From Pseudomonas segetis (GTDB lineage: Bacteria; Pseudomonadota; Gammaproteobacteria; Pseudomonadales; Pseudomonadaceae): a stretch of DNA of 64,000 nt. Location of the stretch: the NCBI RefSeq assembly GCF_900188155.1, contig NZ_FZOG01000001.1, forward strand, positions 829,104 through 893,103, read 5' to 3'. A program made the translations under genes and the position numbers. Positions 20,193 through 29,406 of the stretch are shown here, one piece after another (position 1 is the first letter of the stretch; each line of letters begins with the position of its first letter). A model generated the notes under the pieces. It worked only from the letters and a program-made list of their open reading frames with translations. It did not search any database and was not told the DNA's origin.

Positions 20193-20228
20193 GCGGGTCG
20201 CCTGGCAACCAGTCGACCCGCTGTTTTT
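20193..20228 (+). terminator. Rho-independent terminator of zwf-pgl-eda
   Basis: GCGGGTCG (20193-20200) pairs with CGACCCGC (20214-20221); an inner CTGG/CCAG extends the stem across one mismatch. A T run follows at 20224-20228. The remaining bases to 20461 hold only the leader of the next gene, as far as I can see. Confidence 0.85.
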
Positions 20229-20461
20229 CAGCTTCACCGCCAGTCGACTTCTCTGGCGACGGTTGCATCTCTCTTCTATGGTCATTCGACTGTTCCAGCG
20301 CATCGCTTAAACAACCCTCTTTGTCGTGATGCTCGCTGCGTTTTCGTCTGCGCTTGAGCGTCCAGCCAGCATTGCATGAAATTAATTTTCGGGACCTGTC
20401 GATTTGCCGTGCGCCGGTTCGACTACTGCACAGTGAAGCCGAAAATAATAAGGAGTTTGTT

Positions 20462-20890
20462 ATGCGTTGCATGGTGATAGTCAAAGCCAGTCCCGAGTCG
20501 GAGGCAGGTGAGATGCCCTCTGAAGCCTTGCTTGAGCAGATGGGTAATTTCAACGAAGAGTTGGTCAAGGCGGGTGTGATGCTCGCAGGTGAAGGTTTGC
20601 ATCCGAGCAGCAGAGGCGTGCGTGTTCAGTTCTCAGGTGATCGGCGTACTGTGGTCGATGGTCCATTTATGGAAACCAAGGAACTGATCGCCGGGTTCTG
20701 GATATTCAATGTGGCTTCCATGCAAGAGGCCATCGACTGGGTCAAGCGTTGCCCGAACCCTATGGTCAGTGATTCTGAGATCGAAATCCGCCCGATATTC
20801 GAGGCCGAGGATTTTGGCGAGGAATTTACCCCGGAACTGCAAGAGCAAGAGCGACGTCTGCGCGAGCAGATCGAGCAAAAAGCCAAGTGA
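20462..20890 (+). CDS. YciI-family (DGPF domain) protein
   Basis: A 142-residue cytoplasmic protein with the YCII/DGPF fold: MRCMVIVKASPESEAGEMP at the N-terminus and the name-giving DGPFMETKELIAGFWI. These ferredoxin-like proteins are of unknown physiological role and are often encoded beside VOC proteins or ECF sigma factors. The ATG at 20462 follows AAGGAG. It is 18 bases ahead of a VOC gene, probably as a two-gene unit. The C-terminal 40 residues are strongly acidic then charged (EAEDFGEEFTPELQEQE). Confidence 0.85.
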   Translation: MRCMVIVKASPESEAGEMPSEALLEQMGNFNEELVKAGVMLAGEGLHPSSRGVRVQFSGDRRTVVDGPFMETKELIAGFWIFNVASMQEAIDWVKRCPNPMVSDSEIEIRPIFEAEDFGEEFTPELQEQERRLREQIEQKAK

Positions 20891-20908
20891 ATTGATTGGG
20901 AGTGAACG

Positions 20909-21325
20909 ATGAAAATTAATAGCTACCTGACATTTGATGGTAACTGCGAAGAGGCTTTCAACTTTTATGCCGACTGCCTGGGCGGCAAGGTTGAGGCTCT
21001 CATGCGTTTTTCCGAGATGCCTGCTGAGGCGGGGGATGTTCCGCCCGAACTCGCTGAGCGTATTTTGCATGCGCGCCTGGTCGTGGGTGATCAGGTCCTG
21101 ATGGCTTCAGATGCATGCCCCATGAGTCCTTACGAAGGCATCCGAGGCAATTCGGTGGCCATTAATCTGGACTGCATCGAAAAGGGCGAGCGGATCTTCA
21201 ATGCCCTGGCCCAGGGCGGGACCATCGAAATGCCCTTCGAGCAAACCTTCTGGGCGACTCGCTTTGGTTCGGTCAAGGATCGCTTTGGGGTGCCCTGGCT
21301 GATTAACTGCGAGGTCAGCGAGTAA
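20909..21325 (+). CDS. VOC-family protein, PhnB-like
   Basis: A 138-residue glyoxalase/bleomycin-resistance-fold protein of the PhnB/DUF1338-like type: MKINSYLTFDGNCEEAFNFY, then ILHARLVVGDQVLMASDA and the C-terminal DRFGVPWLINCE, all usual for this group. Two beta-alpha-beta-beta-beta modules are expected. Enzymatic role is unknown. Downstream of the YciI gene with which it is probably co-transcribed; a strong hairpin follows. Confidence 0.85.
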   Translation: MKINSYLTFDGNCEEAFNFYADCLGGKVEALMRFSEMPAEAGDVPPELAERILHARLVVGDQVLMASDACPMSPYEGIRGNSVAINLDCIEKGERIFNALAQGGTIEMPFEQTFWATRFGSVKDRFGVPWLINCEVSE

Positions 21326-21330
21326 AGCAA

Positions 21331-21366
21331 ATGCCCGCTACAACTGCAGGGTTGTAGCGGGCATTT
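21331..21366. terminator. Bidirectional terminator between VOC gene and ggpPS
   Basis: AATGCCCGCTACAAC pairs with GTTGTAGCGGGCATT around the loop tgcag/g, with T run on the right and A run on the left. It serves both convergent genes. Confidence 0.9.
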
Positions 21367-21382
21367 TCAGGCTTCAGGCAAA

Positions 21383-23665
21383 TTAAGAGGCCAGGCCAAT
21401 CGAGCTGACATTATCAGGCTTTTCCACCTCAAGCGGTGCCTCGGCCACTGCGCCAAGGAACTCGTCGCCCCAGCGGCGAATGTCGTTGTAGCTGACAATA
21501 TCGAACAACTCGCGCAATCGCGCTTGCGCCTCGACTTTTGGCAAGTTGAGTGCCCAATAGCAGGTGCTGGTCAGGTCGGCCGGATCATGGGGGTTGGTCA
21601 GCAGCGCCCCCTTGAGTTCGGCGGCAGCGCCAGCAAATTCGGAAAGCACCAGCACGCCACTGCCACCAAGCAGGCCCTGGGCTGCGACAAACTCCTTGGC
21701 AACCAGGTTGAGACCATCGCGCAGCGGAGTGATCCACATCACGTCGGCCATGGCATACCAGGCGCTGACTTCTTCAAATGGCAAGCTGCGGAAGAAGAAC
21801 TGCAACGGCGTCCAGCCTATGCGGGCGAAGCGACCATTGATGCGGCCAACTGCCTGTTCGATCTGCGATTGCAGTTCGTCGTAGATGGTCATCTCCTTGG
21901 CGGCAGGTACACAAACGGTGACCAGCGTGACCTTGCCGAGCAGTTCCGGATTTTCCTCGAGCAGGCGCTCGTAGGCGTTGAGCTTTTCCAGGATGCCCTT
22001 GGTGTAGTCGAGGCGTTCGACCGAGAGGATCAGCTTGATGCCGGTGAGTTCTTCACGCAGGCGCGCCATCATTTCGCGAATTTTCGGATTGTCCAGCGCG
22101 CTGCGTACCCGGTCGATGTCCAGGCCAACTGGATGCGCGCCGAGCTTGACCGTGCGACTGCCGGTGTCGACGGCAGTGGTCATGCGCTCAAGGCCAACCG
22201 CGCAGCCGTAGGTGATAAAGCGTGGTGCGCAGTTCTGGCGGCTGACCGTCTGCAGCGGCGTTACGCCACGCGCAACATCGACGAAGTTCTCAACCTGGCG
22301 TGGGATATGGAAGCCGATGTAGTCGCACTGCAACAGGCTGCCGATGATCTGGCGACGCCATGGCAGCACATTGAACACGTCAGCCGAAGGGAAGTAGGTA
22401 TGGTGGAAAAAGGCAATCTTCAGGTCTGGGCGCAGTTCACGCAGGTAGCCCGGCACCATCCACAGGTTGTAGTCGTGCAGCCACACCGTTGCGCCTTCGG
22501 CCGCTTCAAGGGCGGTGCGCTCGGCAAAGGCCCGGTTGACCTTGAGGAACACTTGCCAGTCATCTTCGCGGAAGGTTGCACGCTCCCAAAAGGTATGCAA
22601 CGTTGGCCAGAAGGCTTCCTTGGAGAAGCGCTTGTAGAAGATATCGACTTCTTCCTTGGTCAGTGCGACCCGCGCAGCCTTGAGCTTTGGATAGCGCTCG
22701 GCATCAACCGTGGTGTGGGTTTCAAAGGGTTCTTGCTCATCGCCTTCATGGATGGCCCAGGCGACCCAGGAGCCGGGACGGCCGTCACCAAAGAAGCTCA
22801 ACAGAGTGGGAATGATCCCATTGGGAGACGTTGGCCGGCGGCGCTGCAGCTTGCCGTCGGCGCCGCGATATTCTTCATAGGGCAGGCGGTGATAAACCAT
22901 GACCATCTCGGATTTGCCCGGTTGTGCGGCTTGGCGCTTTTCCGCGGCTATACCGTGCTCGCCAAGAAAGCCAAAGTGGGCAAATGCTTCGAGAATCCCG
23001 CCGCAACCGGTGCGTTGCGCATGCAGGGTGCGTGAGTGGTGCAAGGTGGCGTCGAGCAAGGCCTGTTCGGACTTGCCCACGCAGACACCGTGAAACTTGG
23101 TGTCGAGCATGCCAAGGTCATTGAGTGTGTCGCCAGCGGCCAGGACCTGGTCGTCATCCAGTTCAAGCCAGGCTGCCAATGCTTCGAGGCTGCTGCCCTT
23201 GTTCACGCCTTTGGGTAAAAAGTCGAGGTAGCGGGCTGCGGAGTAGAGCAGGTCGCATCCCAGCGAGTCGGCAACGGCTTGCAGCTCTGGCGCTGCGGCT
23301 TGCTCGGGGGTGCAGAAGTAGGAGCAGCGACGGACTTGCGGCACGTCCTGGCGCTCGAGGTTGAAGCCCTCGATGGCGCTTGCGACCTGGCTTTCACCTG
23401 GCCAGAGGGCATCGACGGCATTTTGCAAGGGTTGAATGGGTTGCAAGCTGTCGCCATGGACCATGGTCGCGCCAACATCGGCAATGATGTAGTCGGGATG
23501 TGGCAGTGTCGGGTCCGCCAGCAAGGGCAATACCGCTTCCAGGCTGCGCCCGGTGACATAGGCCAGCTTGATTTCTGGGTGGGCGGCAATGGTTTGGTAA
23601 AGGCTTAAACGATCCTCTGGATCGCCAGCAAGAAAAGTACCGTCAAGATCGGTTGCAAGTAGCAT
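21383..23665 (-). CDS. ggpPS: Bifunctional glucosylglycerol-phosphate phosphatase/synthase
   Basis: About 760 residues in two parts. Residues 1-255 are a HAD-type phosphatase of the sucrose-phosphate-phosphatase group (DLDGTF at 6-11, AYVTGRS, AAGDTLNDLGML). Residues about 275-735 are a GT20 glycosyltransferase (HDYNLWMVPGYLR, FFHHTYFPS, VERLDYTKGI, RDGLNLVAKEF), closer in pattern to glucosylglycerol-phosphate synthase than to OtsA. The fusion with the phosphatase in front is the layout described for GgpPS of salt-tolerant Pseudomonas; it would make glucosylglycerol from ADP-glucose and glycerol-3-phosphate. Start at ATG 23665 with GGGAG seven bases upstream; the frame continues to 23776 without family resemblance. 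A trehalose-phosphate activity is the alternative. Confidence 0.85.
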   Translation of the reverse strand: MLLATDLDGTFLAGDPEDRLSLYQTIAAHPEIKLAYVTGRSLEAVLPLLADPTLPHPDYIIADVGATMVHGDSLQPIQPLQNAVDALWPGESQVASAIEGFNLERQDVPQVRRCSYFCTPEQAAAPELQAVADSLGCDLLYSAARYLDFLPKGVNKGSSLEALAAWLELDDDQVLAAGDTLNDLGMLDTKFHGVCVGKSEQALLDATLHHSRTLHAQRTGCGGILEAFAHFGFLGEHGIAAEKRQAAQPGKSEMVMVYHRLPYEEYRGADGKLQRRRPTSPNGIIPTLLSFFGDGRPGSWVAWAIHEGDEQEPFETHTTVDAERYPKLKAARVALTKEEVDIFYKRFSKEAFWPTLHTFWERATFREDDWQVFLKVNRAFAERTALEAAEGATVWLHDYNLWMVPGYLRELRPDLKIAFFHHTYFPSADVFNVLPWRRQIIGSLLQCDYIGFHIPRQVENFVDVARGVTPLQTVSRQNCAPRFITYGCAVGLERMTTAVDTGSRTVKLGAHPVGLDIDRVRSALDNPKIREMMARLREELTGIKLILSVERLDYTKGILEKLNAYERLLEENPELLGKVTLVTVCVPAAKEMTIYDELQSQIEQAVGRINGRFARIGWTPLQFFFRSLPFEEVSAWYAMADVMWITPLRDGLNLVAKEFVAAQGLLGGSGVLVLSEFAGAAAELKGALLTNPHDPADLTSTCYWALNLPKVEAQARLRELFDIVSYNDIRRWGDEFLGAVAEAPLEVEKPDNVSSIGLAS

Positions 23666-23826
23666 GCGCTGTCTCCCTGTCCATATAGTGGGTGCAGTTG
23701 ACGCGCCGACATCAGCCGACGAGCTTGAGCCTGTTGTTGGGGCAGCAGGCTCTGCGTTTCGGGCAGTTGCATCCACATCGTGGGTGACTGCCTTTGTTGT
23801 TATGCAGCAACAGGACGTGCCTGCTG

Positions 23827-25098
23827 CTACGGTGATTCGGGTTCCGGGCCTGCGTTGTTGGTCCCTGAGTCCAGGTCGGCCGGCGGTGTATCAGGCATGA
23901 GCTCCAATACAGTGTGGCTGGTGCGCAGCATGGGCACGAAGTGCGCCTGATCACCGCTGACCAGGTCAGTGACATGGCGCAGGCGGTAAAGTGCGTAGGC
24001 GGCCAGTAATCCCAGTACTACCGCAAAGTACAGTGGCAAGGCGTGGGCGCCCAGGTGCTGCATCAGAACACCAGCAAGGAGCGGGCCACAAACCGAGCCG
24101 ATACCGTTGACCATCAACAAGCTGCTTGAGCCTGCAAGGATTTCGTCGCTGTGCAACTGGTCGATCAGCTGTGCAACTGCAATGGGATAGATGGCAAACG
24201 CCAGGCCACCCCAAATAAACATCAAGCCCAACAGCAATGGGCCAGCAGGCATGAAGCTCATCAGCAGGGCGACTGCCACGGCCAGCGTAACGACCCAGAA
24301 CATGATCAGGCGACGGTCGTGCTTGTCCGAATAACGGCCAATGGGCAGTTGCAATAATGCGCCGCCAAGAATGGCGCTGCTCATCAACAGGCCGACGCCC
24401 CTGGCGTCGAAGCCGCTGAGGTTGGCGTACACCGGCGCCATGCCCCAAAAGGCCCCCAGGGCCAAGCCAGACAAGCCCGCGGCGGCGATCGACAAAGGCG
24501 CGATTCTGGCGATCTGGCGAACATCTGTGTGCAGGGTTTCAGGCACCGTTGGCTGAATTTGCCGGGTCAGGGTGATCGGCATCAATGCTGCACTGATCAG
24601 AATCGCTGCCAGGGCGAACAGCAGAAACTCGGTTGGTTCGGCCAGGTTCAGCAACTGTTGCGCCGCTGCCAATGCGCCCAAATTGACCGCCATGTAGATC
24701 GCGAATACGGTGCCGCGCTTGTCATTGGGCACCTGCGCGTTAAGCCAGCTTTCGATAACCATGTACAGGCTGACGAGCGCCAGGCCATAGATGACTCGCA
24801 GGCCGAGCCAGACCCAAGGGTTGACAATCAGCACATGGAGCAGGGCGGTGATGGCTGCCAATGCAGCACAAAACGCGAACGCACGGATATGTCCAATGCG
24901 CCGTACCAGCGGGATCGCCAGCCAGGTGCCGAGGAGAAAGCCGACAAAGTACCCGGACATAATCAGCCCGAGCATCCCGGTGGAATAGCCTTGGGCTACG
25001 CCGCGCAGGGTCAGAAGAGTGTTGAGCAGGCCATTGCCGAGCAGGAGTAACGCGACCCCGCTCAGCAGTGAGCTGATAGGGGCAATAAGGGACCACAT
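23827..25098 (-). CDS. MFS transporter (YcaD-like)
   Basis: A 423-residue major facilitator with about 12 membrane segments. The loop 2-3 motif appears as GTWLAIPLVRRIGHIRAF, and the second half has GRYSDKHDRRLI. The general pattern resembles the YcaD group of uncharacterised transporters. The hydrophilic tail after about residue 385 ends PGPEPESP-like in proline and acidic residues. It is upstream of ggpPS on the same strand with a gap of 161 bases, so co-transcription is possible but not shown. Substrate unknown. Confidence 0.8.
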   Translation of the reverse strand: MWSLIAPISSLLSGVALLLLGNGLLNTLLTLRGVAQGYSTGMLGLIMSGYFVGFLLGTWLAIPLVRRIGHIRAFAFCAALAAITALLHVLIVNPWVWLGLRVIYGLALVSLYMVIESWLNAQVPNDKRGTVFAIYMAVNLGALAAAQQLLNLAEPTEFLLFALAAILISAALMPITLTRQIQPTVPETLHTDVRQIARIAPLSIAAAGLSGLALGAFWGMAPVYANLSGFDARGVGLLMSSAILGGALLQLPIGRYSDKHDRRLIMFWVVTLAVAVALLMSFMPAGPLLLGLMFIWGGLAFAIYPIAVAQLIDQLHSDEILAGSSSLLMVNGIGSVCGPLLAGVLMQHLGAHALPLYFAVVLGLLAAYALYRLRHVTDLVSGDQAHFVPMLRTSHTVLELMPDTPPADLDSGTNNAGPEPESP

Positions 25099-25267
25099 GG
25101 CGATCTACCCTATGGAACTAGTCCTAAGATAGCAAGCACAAAGCGCGCCACTAACTTTTGATTTGTTTTGTTAAGCTCTTGATTTATATGAATTAATTGC
25201 GGTTAAAAAATTTTATTTAATTTTTCATGAAGCAGGCTTGCACCGGGTTGGTGCGGTTTTGTGCGGG
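25099..25267. other. AT-rich intergenic region
   Basis: This 169-base gap between the DUF2254 gene and the MFS gene is much richer in A and T than its surroundings (for example around 25200-25225). It should hold the MFS promoter. I see no gene, clear terminator or dyad in it. Confidence 0.5.
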
Positions 25268-26599
25268 CTAAGGCGTTTTTATCCGCGACAGTGCAGGCAG
25301 GCTCTCCTTGGCTGCACTATTGATTCGCTCGATAAAATCGTTGATTTCTTCACGGTCTCGCGGCGTCGTCAAATGTTCGTCAGCGCTTTCAATAACGCTA
25401 CGGGCGTGGCGCAGAAGCTGCACTTTGTACTCAGCCTTGGGGTTTTGGTGAAGCAGGTTCTTGAAGGCCTGGAGCAAGCTGACCAATACGCTGGGATCAG
25501 CAGCGCCATAGGTGCGAATGGGGCCGAGGACCTGTTGCAGCAACTGGTCCAGTGATAGCTCATTGAGGAACAGGCGCGGCGGCTCGTCTTCGAGCTCGCT
25601 GAAGTCAAAGGCGGGCAGGTTCAGGCGCTGGCTTAAAAGCACGCTGAGCATGTCGATGGACTTGATCGCAGTGCCTGGGTCGTTGATCCCGGGGCTAAGT
25701 GCCTTTACTGCAATTTCGGATATCTGCTTGCAGCCAAACAAGTAATGGGTGCTGGGGTACTCCTCGATAAAAAAGTCGAAGCAATCGAGTAACTGGTTTA
25801 TCAGTGCTTCGTCGACCTTGCGGTCGAGCTTGAACAGTGGATGTCCTTCCATGACGAAAAAACCGCGATGCACCTGAATGGTCATTTTCAGGTCATGCTC
25901 GCAGAGCAGTTCATTGACCATTGTTGCGTTGATTTCCTTGAAGTAACCACTGCGTTCAGAGCGAATCTGCTGCCACTTCTGGTCATTGGGCCACTTTGGC
26001 GCCGGGCTCTGTGCCGCCATCTTGCAGATGCGAGACTCCAGTTTTTTGCGCGTCACTTGATAAAGGTTGCTGAGGATGTGCTCGACCTGGATCGACTGTG
26101 AAATTGAGCGAATGAAGTAAACGAACAACCCCAGGCAGGCAATTCCCAGCGCCAGGGTAATAAGGACGCCAAGGCTGGGGACTTTGTCGCTGCCATTTTG
26201 CTCAATGGTGGTTATCAGCAGCAGTGCATAGATGATGGTGCCCAGGTAGAAACCAAGGGTTTTCTGGTGGCTCTTGCTGCTTACCAGCCCCGGAAGGACG
26301 CGGGGAGAGAGCACCGAGGCTGCATTGTTGAGAACCACCATCACCATTGAGAAACTAAATACCATCAGCGATACCAGGCCGCCGACCAGGGTGCCGAGAA
26401 TCAGCCGGGCGTTATCGGCATTGCGCACCAGGCCGATGTCAAATTTAGCTTTGAGCTCCATCAGCCAGGGTTGGTATTCGATCGAGATATTCAGCAGGCA
26501 GGCCAGGACAAAGCCCAAGGCAATCAGCGTGGGATAGAAGGCCAGGCTATGAATGGTTCGCTGGTAGACGCGAAAGAGGATGTTCGATGGACTGATCAC
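25268..26599 (-). CDS. DUF2254 integral membrane protein
   Basis: A 443-residue protein of the DUF2254 family. The N-terminal half has about four membrane segments (around residues 17-40, 65-95, 115-135, 145-165), with VLNNAASVLSPRVLPGLVSS after the second, a conserved feature of the family. The C-terminal half is soluble and cytoplasmic with GINDPGTAIKSID. It starts with GTG at 26597-26599, preceded by AAGGAA. Function unknown; monocistronic by position. Confidence 0.85.
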   Translation of the reverse strand: MISPSNILFRVYQRTIHSLAFYPTLIALGFVLACLLNISIEYQPWLMELKAKFDIGLVRNADNARLILGTLVGGLVSLMVFSFSMVMVVLNNAASVLSPRVLPGLVSSKSHQKTLGFYLGTIIYALLLITTIEQNGSDKVPSLGVLITLALGIACLGLFVYFIRSISQSIQVEHILSNLYQVTRKKLESRICKMAAQSPAPKWPNDQKWQQIRSERSGYFKEINATMVNELLCEHDLKMTIQVHRGFFVMEGHPLFKLDRKVDEALINQLLDCFDFFIEEYPSTHYLFGCKQISEIAVKALSPGINDPGTAIKSIDMLSVLLSQRLNLPAFDFSELEDEPPRLFLNELSLDQLLQQVLGPIRTYGAADPSVLVSLLQAFKNLLHQNPKAEYKVQLLRHARSVIESADEHLTTPRDREEINDFIERINSAAKESLPALSRIKTP

Positions 26600-26706
26600 T
26601 GGCGTTCCTTATCAGACAGTCACCGAACTATAGCTAAAGTAGGCTTGGGCCATAAAACAATAAATGCAGCTTCACGAGCTGTTTCGATGTGCCGGACCCT
26701 TGTTGG

Positions 26707-26738
26707 CTGGCCGCTTGGCAGCGTTGCCAAGCGGCCAG
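26707..26738. repeat. Perfect 14-bp inverted repeat after phhC
   Basis: CTGGCCGCTTGGCA (26707-26720), loop GCGT, then TGCCAAGCGGCCAG (26725-26738). It lies five bases beyond the phhC stop and can form a very stable hairpin, but no T run follows on either strand. Probably a terminator or 3'-end stabiliser for phhABC. Confidence 0.6.
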
Positions 26739-26743
26739 GGCGG

Positions 26744-27943
26744 TCATTCGGTGCAGACCTGGGCAATGGCCCGCGCCAACTGCGGGAAACGCTCGGCATC
26801 GATTCCGGCGACATTGGCTCGACCTGAACCGACCATATAAATGCTGAACGCTTCGCGAAGCCGCGTGACCTGCGATTGTGTCAAGCCGGTGTAGGAGAAC
26901 ATGCCGCGTTGCTGATTGATATGCGCAAAGCGCTGCGCCAATCCGTGGGGTTCCAGTGCGTTGACCAAGCCCTCGCGCAAGCTGGCAATTCGTTCACGCA
27001 TGCTGTTCAACTCATGGCTCCAGATTGCTTTCAGTTCCGGATCGGCCAGGATGATAGCGACCACGGCTGCACCATGGGCCGGTGGTGTCGACCATAGGTT
27101 GCGCGCCAGAAACGCCAGTTGACTGCGAATATCGACGAGCTTCTCAGTGTCCGCCGCACAAACCAGCAACGCGCCCGTGCGCTCGCGATACAGGCCAAAG
27201 TTTTTCGAGCAAGAACTGGTAATCAGCAGTTCCGGTAGCGCTTGAGCGAACAGTCGAACTGCCCAGGCATCCTGCTCGAGGCCTTCGCCAAAGCCCTGGT
27301 AGGCAAAATCGATCAGTGGCAGCAGCTCCCGGGCCTTGACCACTTCGAGTACGCGTTGCCAGTCTTCATGGCTCAGGTCGAAGCCAGTGGGGTTGTGGCA
27401 GCAGGCATGCAGGAGCACCACGTCGCCTTGCGGGATTTGGCCCAGGGCCGTGAGCATCGCCTCGACATTCAGGCGGTTATCCGCGCCGACATAGGGGTAA
27501 TGGCTGACTTCAAGGCCTGCTTCGGCAAAGATGCTTTCGTGGATCGGCCAGGTCGGGTCGCTCAACCAGATGCCCCGCCCGGCCAGGTGATGGCTGATGA
27601 AGTCTGCTGCCAGACGTAATGCACCGGTGCCGCCAGGGGTTTGGGTGGCGCCGACGCGCTGTTCGGCCAGCGCCTGGCTGTCAGTGCCGAGGACTAATTC
27701 TGCCAGCAGTTGGCAAAACACTGGATCACCGTGACCGCCGACATAGCTCTTGGTTGTTTCGCTATCAATCAAGCGCTGCTCCGCGAGCTTGACCGCCTTG
27801 GGAATAGGCGTCAGGCCTTGGCCGTCCTTATAGACACCAACGCCAAGGTCGAGTTTTTCCGGACGGTTGTCGGCGCGGTAGGCCTCCATCAGGCTCAGGA
27901 TTGGGTCTCCGGGTACGCGGGCGATGGACGCAAAGTGATTCAC
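26744..27943 (-). CDS. phhC: Aromatic amino acid aminotransferase
   Basis: A 399-residue PLP-dependent class I aminotransferase of the TyrB/AspC group. The PLP lysine is K247 in [18 protein letters not shown] (183-187) and the substrate-carboxylate Arg region near residue 375 are present. It transaminates tyrosine/phenylalanine (and aspartate) with 2-oxoglutarate, feeding 4-hydroxyphenylpyruvate into homogentisate breakdown. Its ATG overlaps the phhB stop by four bases, making phhABC a coupled operon. Confidence 0.94.
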   Translation of the reverse strand: MNHFASIARVPGDPILSLMEAYRADNRPEKLDLGVGVYKDGQGLTPIPKAVKLAEQRLIDSETTKSYVGGHGDPVFCQLLAELVLGTDSQALAEQRVGATQTPGGTGALRLAADFISHHLAGRGIWLSDPTWPIHESIFAEAGLEVSHYPYVGADNRLNVEAMLTALGQIPQGDVVLLHACCHNPTGFDLSHEDWQRVLEVVKARELLPLIDFAYQGFGEGLEQDAWAVRLFAQALPELLITSSCSKNFGLYRERTGALLVCAADTEKLVDIRSQLAFLARNLWSTPPAHGAAVVAIILADPELKAIWSHELNSMRERIASLREGLVNALEPHGLAQRFAHINQQRGMFSYTGLTQSQVTRLREAFSIYMVGSGRANVAGIDAERFPQLARAIAQVCTE

Positions 27944-28296
27944 TTGCGGCCCTCGGCGTGTGTGGCGACCTCGTCGGTACGGGCAGCCATGATGAAATCG
28001 TTACGGTGCAGGCCCTTGATCGAGTGGCTCCACCAGGTCACTGTCACTTTGCCCCATTCGGTGAGCAAGCCAGGATGATGACCTTCGGCTTCAGAAATTT
28101 CGCCAACGGCATTGGTGAAGGCCAGTGCATGCTTGAAGTTCTTGAACAGATAGACATTTTCCAGCTGCATGATCGAGTCACGGACTTCGATGTTCCAATC
28201 CGGGATTTGCTTGAGCAACTCCGGCAACTCCTGATCCGATACCTGGGGGGCGCCAGCTTGGCAGGCTTCACAATGGGCTTGGCTAAGAGCAGTCAT
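27940..28296 (-). CDS. phhB: Pterin-4a-carbinolamine dehydratase
   Basis: A 118-residue enzyme that recycles the tetrahydropterin cofactor of phenylalanine hydroxylase. It shows the family motif [20 protein letters not shown] and the following SHS. Middle gene of phhABC, 64 bases behind phhA and overlapping phhC. Confidence 0.96.
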   Translation of the reverse strand: MTALSQAHCEACQAGAPQVSDQELPELLKQIPDWNIEVRDSIMQLENVYLFKNFKHALAFTNAVGEISEAEGHHPGLLTEWGKVTVTWWSHSIKGLHRNDFIMAARTDEVATHAEGRK

Positions 28297-28360
28297 GATG
28301 ACTCCTTGAAATTCATTGAATGTTAGTCACACAGCTGTGACGCCGAAAAATGGCAGGCGT

Positions 28361-29149
28361 TCAGGCGGCGTGTTTAGGTGGAAACAGGGGCGCGTGCAGG
28401 CCTAGCTCGCGGGCTTGAGTGACCATTGCCATGATGTCTTCGTGGGCAAGGTCGAATAAGCGCTTTAGGTTGGGCAAGGCAAAGTAGACCGGTTGCAGAA
28501 TGTCTATGCGGTAGGGTGTGCGCATGGCTTCAACAGGATCAAAGGCCAGGTGTTGCGGCTGGTCGGATAGGCAATACAGCGTTTCCCTGGGGGAGGAAAG
28601 GATACCGCCGCCATAAATCTTGCGGCCCTGGCTGGTATCGACCAGGCCAAACTCGATGGTCATCCAGTACAGGCGAGCCAGGAACACACGTTGCTCCTTG
28701 CTGGCCTTTAGGCCCAGCTTGCCGTAGGCATGGGTAAATTCGGCGAACCAGGGATTGGTCAGCAGGGGGCAGTGACCGAAGATCTCGTGGAAGATATCGG
28801 GCTCTTGCAGGTAGTCGAGTTCTTCCGGGCTGCGAATGAAGGTCGCGACTGGGAATTGCTTGCTGGCCAGTAATTCGAAGAATGTCTGGAAGGGGATCAG
28901 TGCCGGAACCCGGGCAACTTGCCAGCCGGTGGTCGAGTGCAACACCCGGTTGACGTCATTGAGCTGCGGAATGCGTTCATGGGACAGCTTAAGTTGCTCA
29001 ATGCCGTCGAGGTATTCTTGGCACGCATGGCCCTCAATCACTTGCAGCTGACGCGTGATCAGGGTGTTCCAAAGCTGATGCTCGGCTTCGGGGTAATCAA
29101 TAAAACCGGTGTCATCCGGTTGCCGAGCCACATATTGCGTGCTCTTCAT
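28361..29149 (-). CDS. phhA: Phenylalanine-4-hydroxylase
   Basis: A 262-residue, pterin-dependent, non-haem iron monooxygenase that converts phenylalanine to tyrosine. The iron ligands are visible: H121 and H126 in HEIFGH and E166 in MTIEFG. It has the short bacterial form without an N-terminal ACT domain. First gene of phhABC, divergent from its regulator phhR. Confidence 0.97.
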   Translation of the reverse strand: MKSTQYVARQPDDTGFIDYPEAEHQLWNTLITRQLQVIEGHACQEYLDGIEQLKLSHERIPQLNDVNRVLHSTTGWQVARVPALIPFQTFFELLASKQFPVATFIRSPEELDYLQEPDIFHEIFGHCPLLTNPWFAEFTHAYGKLGLKASKEQRVFLARLYWMTIEFGLVDTSQGRKIYGGGILSSPRETLYCLSDQPQHLAFDPVEAMRTPYRIDILQPVYFALPNLKRLFDLAHEDIMAMVTQARELGLHAPLFPPKHAA

Positions 29150-29261
29150 CTAATCGCCTCCTGATGGAGCTTTTGTTGTTTTGATCAGCTATGAATAACT
29201 CGGAAGCAGCGTCTTTACAGCCCTGGTTTTGTGGTCCGGGTGCTGTTTGGGTGGCTAAAAT

Positions 29262-29279
29262 CGTAAAGAAAAAATTACA
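29262..29279. promoter_or_regulatory. TyrR/PhhR-type box in the phhA/phhR intergenic region
   Basis: CGTAAA (29262-29267), six bases, ATTACA (29274-29279) matches the TyrR-box pattern TGTAAA-N6-TTTACA at 10 of 12 positions. A single half site TTTACA is at 29214-29219, closer to phhA. I could not find a convincing sigma-54 promoter. Confidence 0.55.
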
Positions 29280-29406
29280 AGTTGCTGGCGTTGGCTAAGT
29301 ATCATCTTGCCGAAGGTCTAAGCTGTCACATATTCTTGACGAATAATCCGCTGCGATACTGATTTTTCGGCATCGCGGCCCATAAAAATACGATCCGGGC
29401 CCAGTC

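Noticed and set aside
20179..20568. 129-codon minus strand frame between eda and the YciI gene
   Set aside because: It overlaps the eda terminator and the start of the YciI gene and resembles no family.
21524..23035. 503-codon + strand frame opposite ggpPS
   Set aside because: Antisense shadow of a well-supported two-domain enzyme.
29150..29406. Possible sigma-54 promoter before phhA
   Set aside because: Only a GG-N10-GC pair at about 29208-29222 on the minus strand; the surrounding bases do not fit TGGCAC-N5-TTGC.
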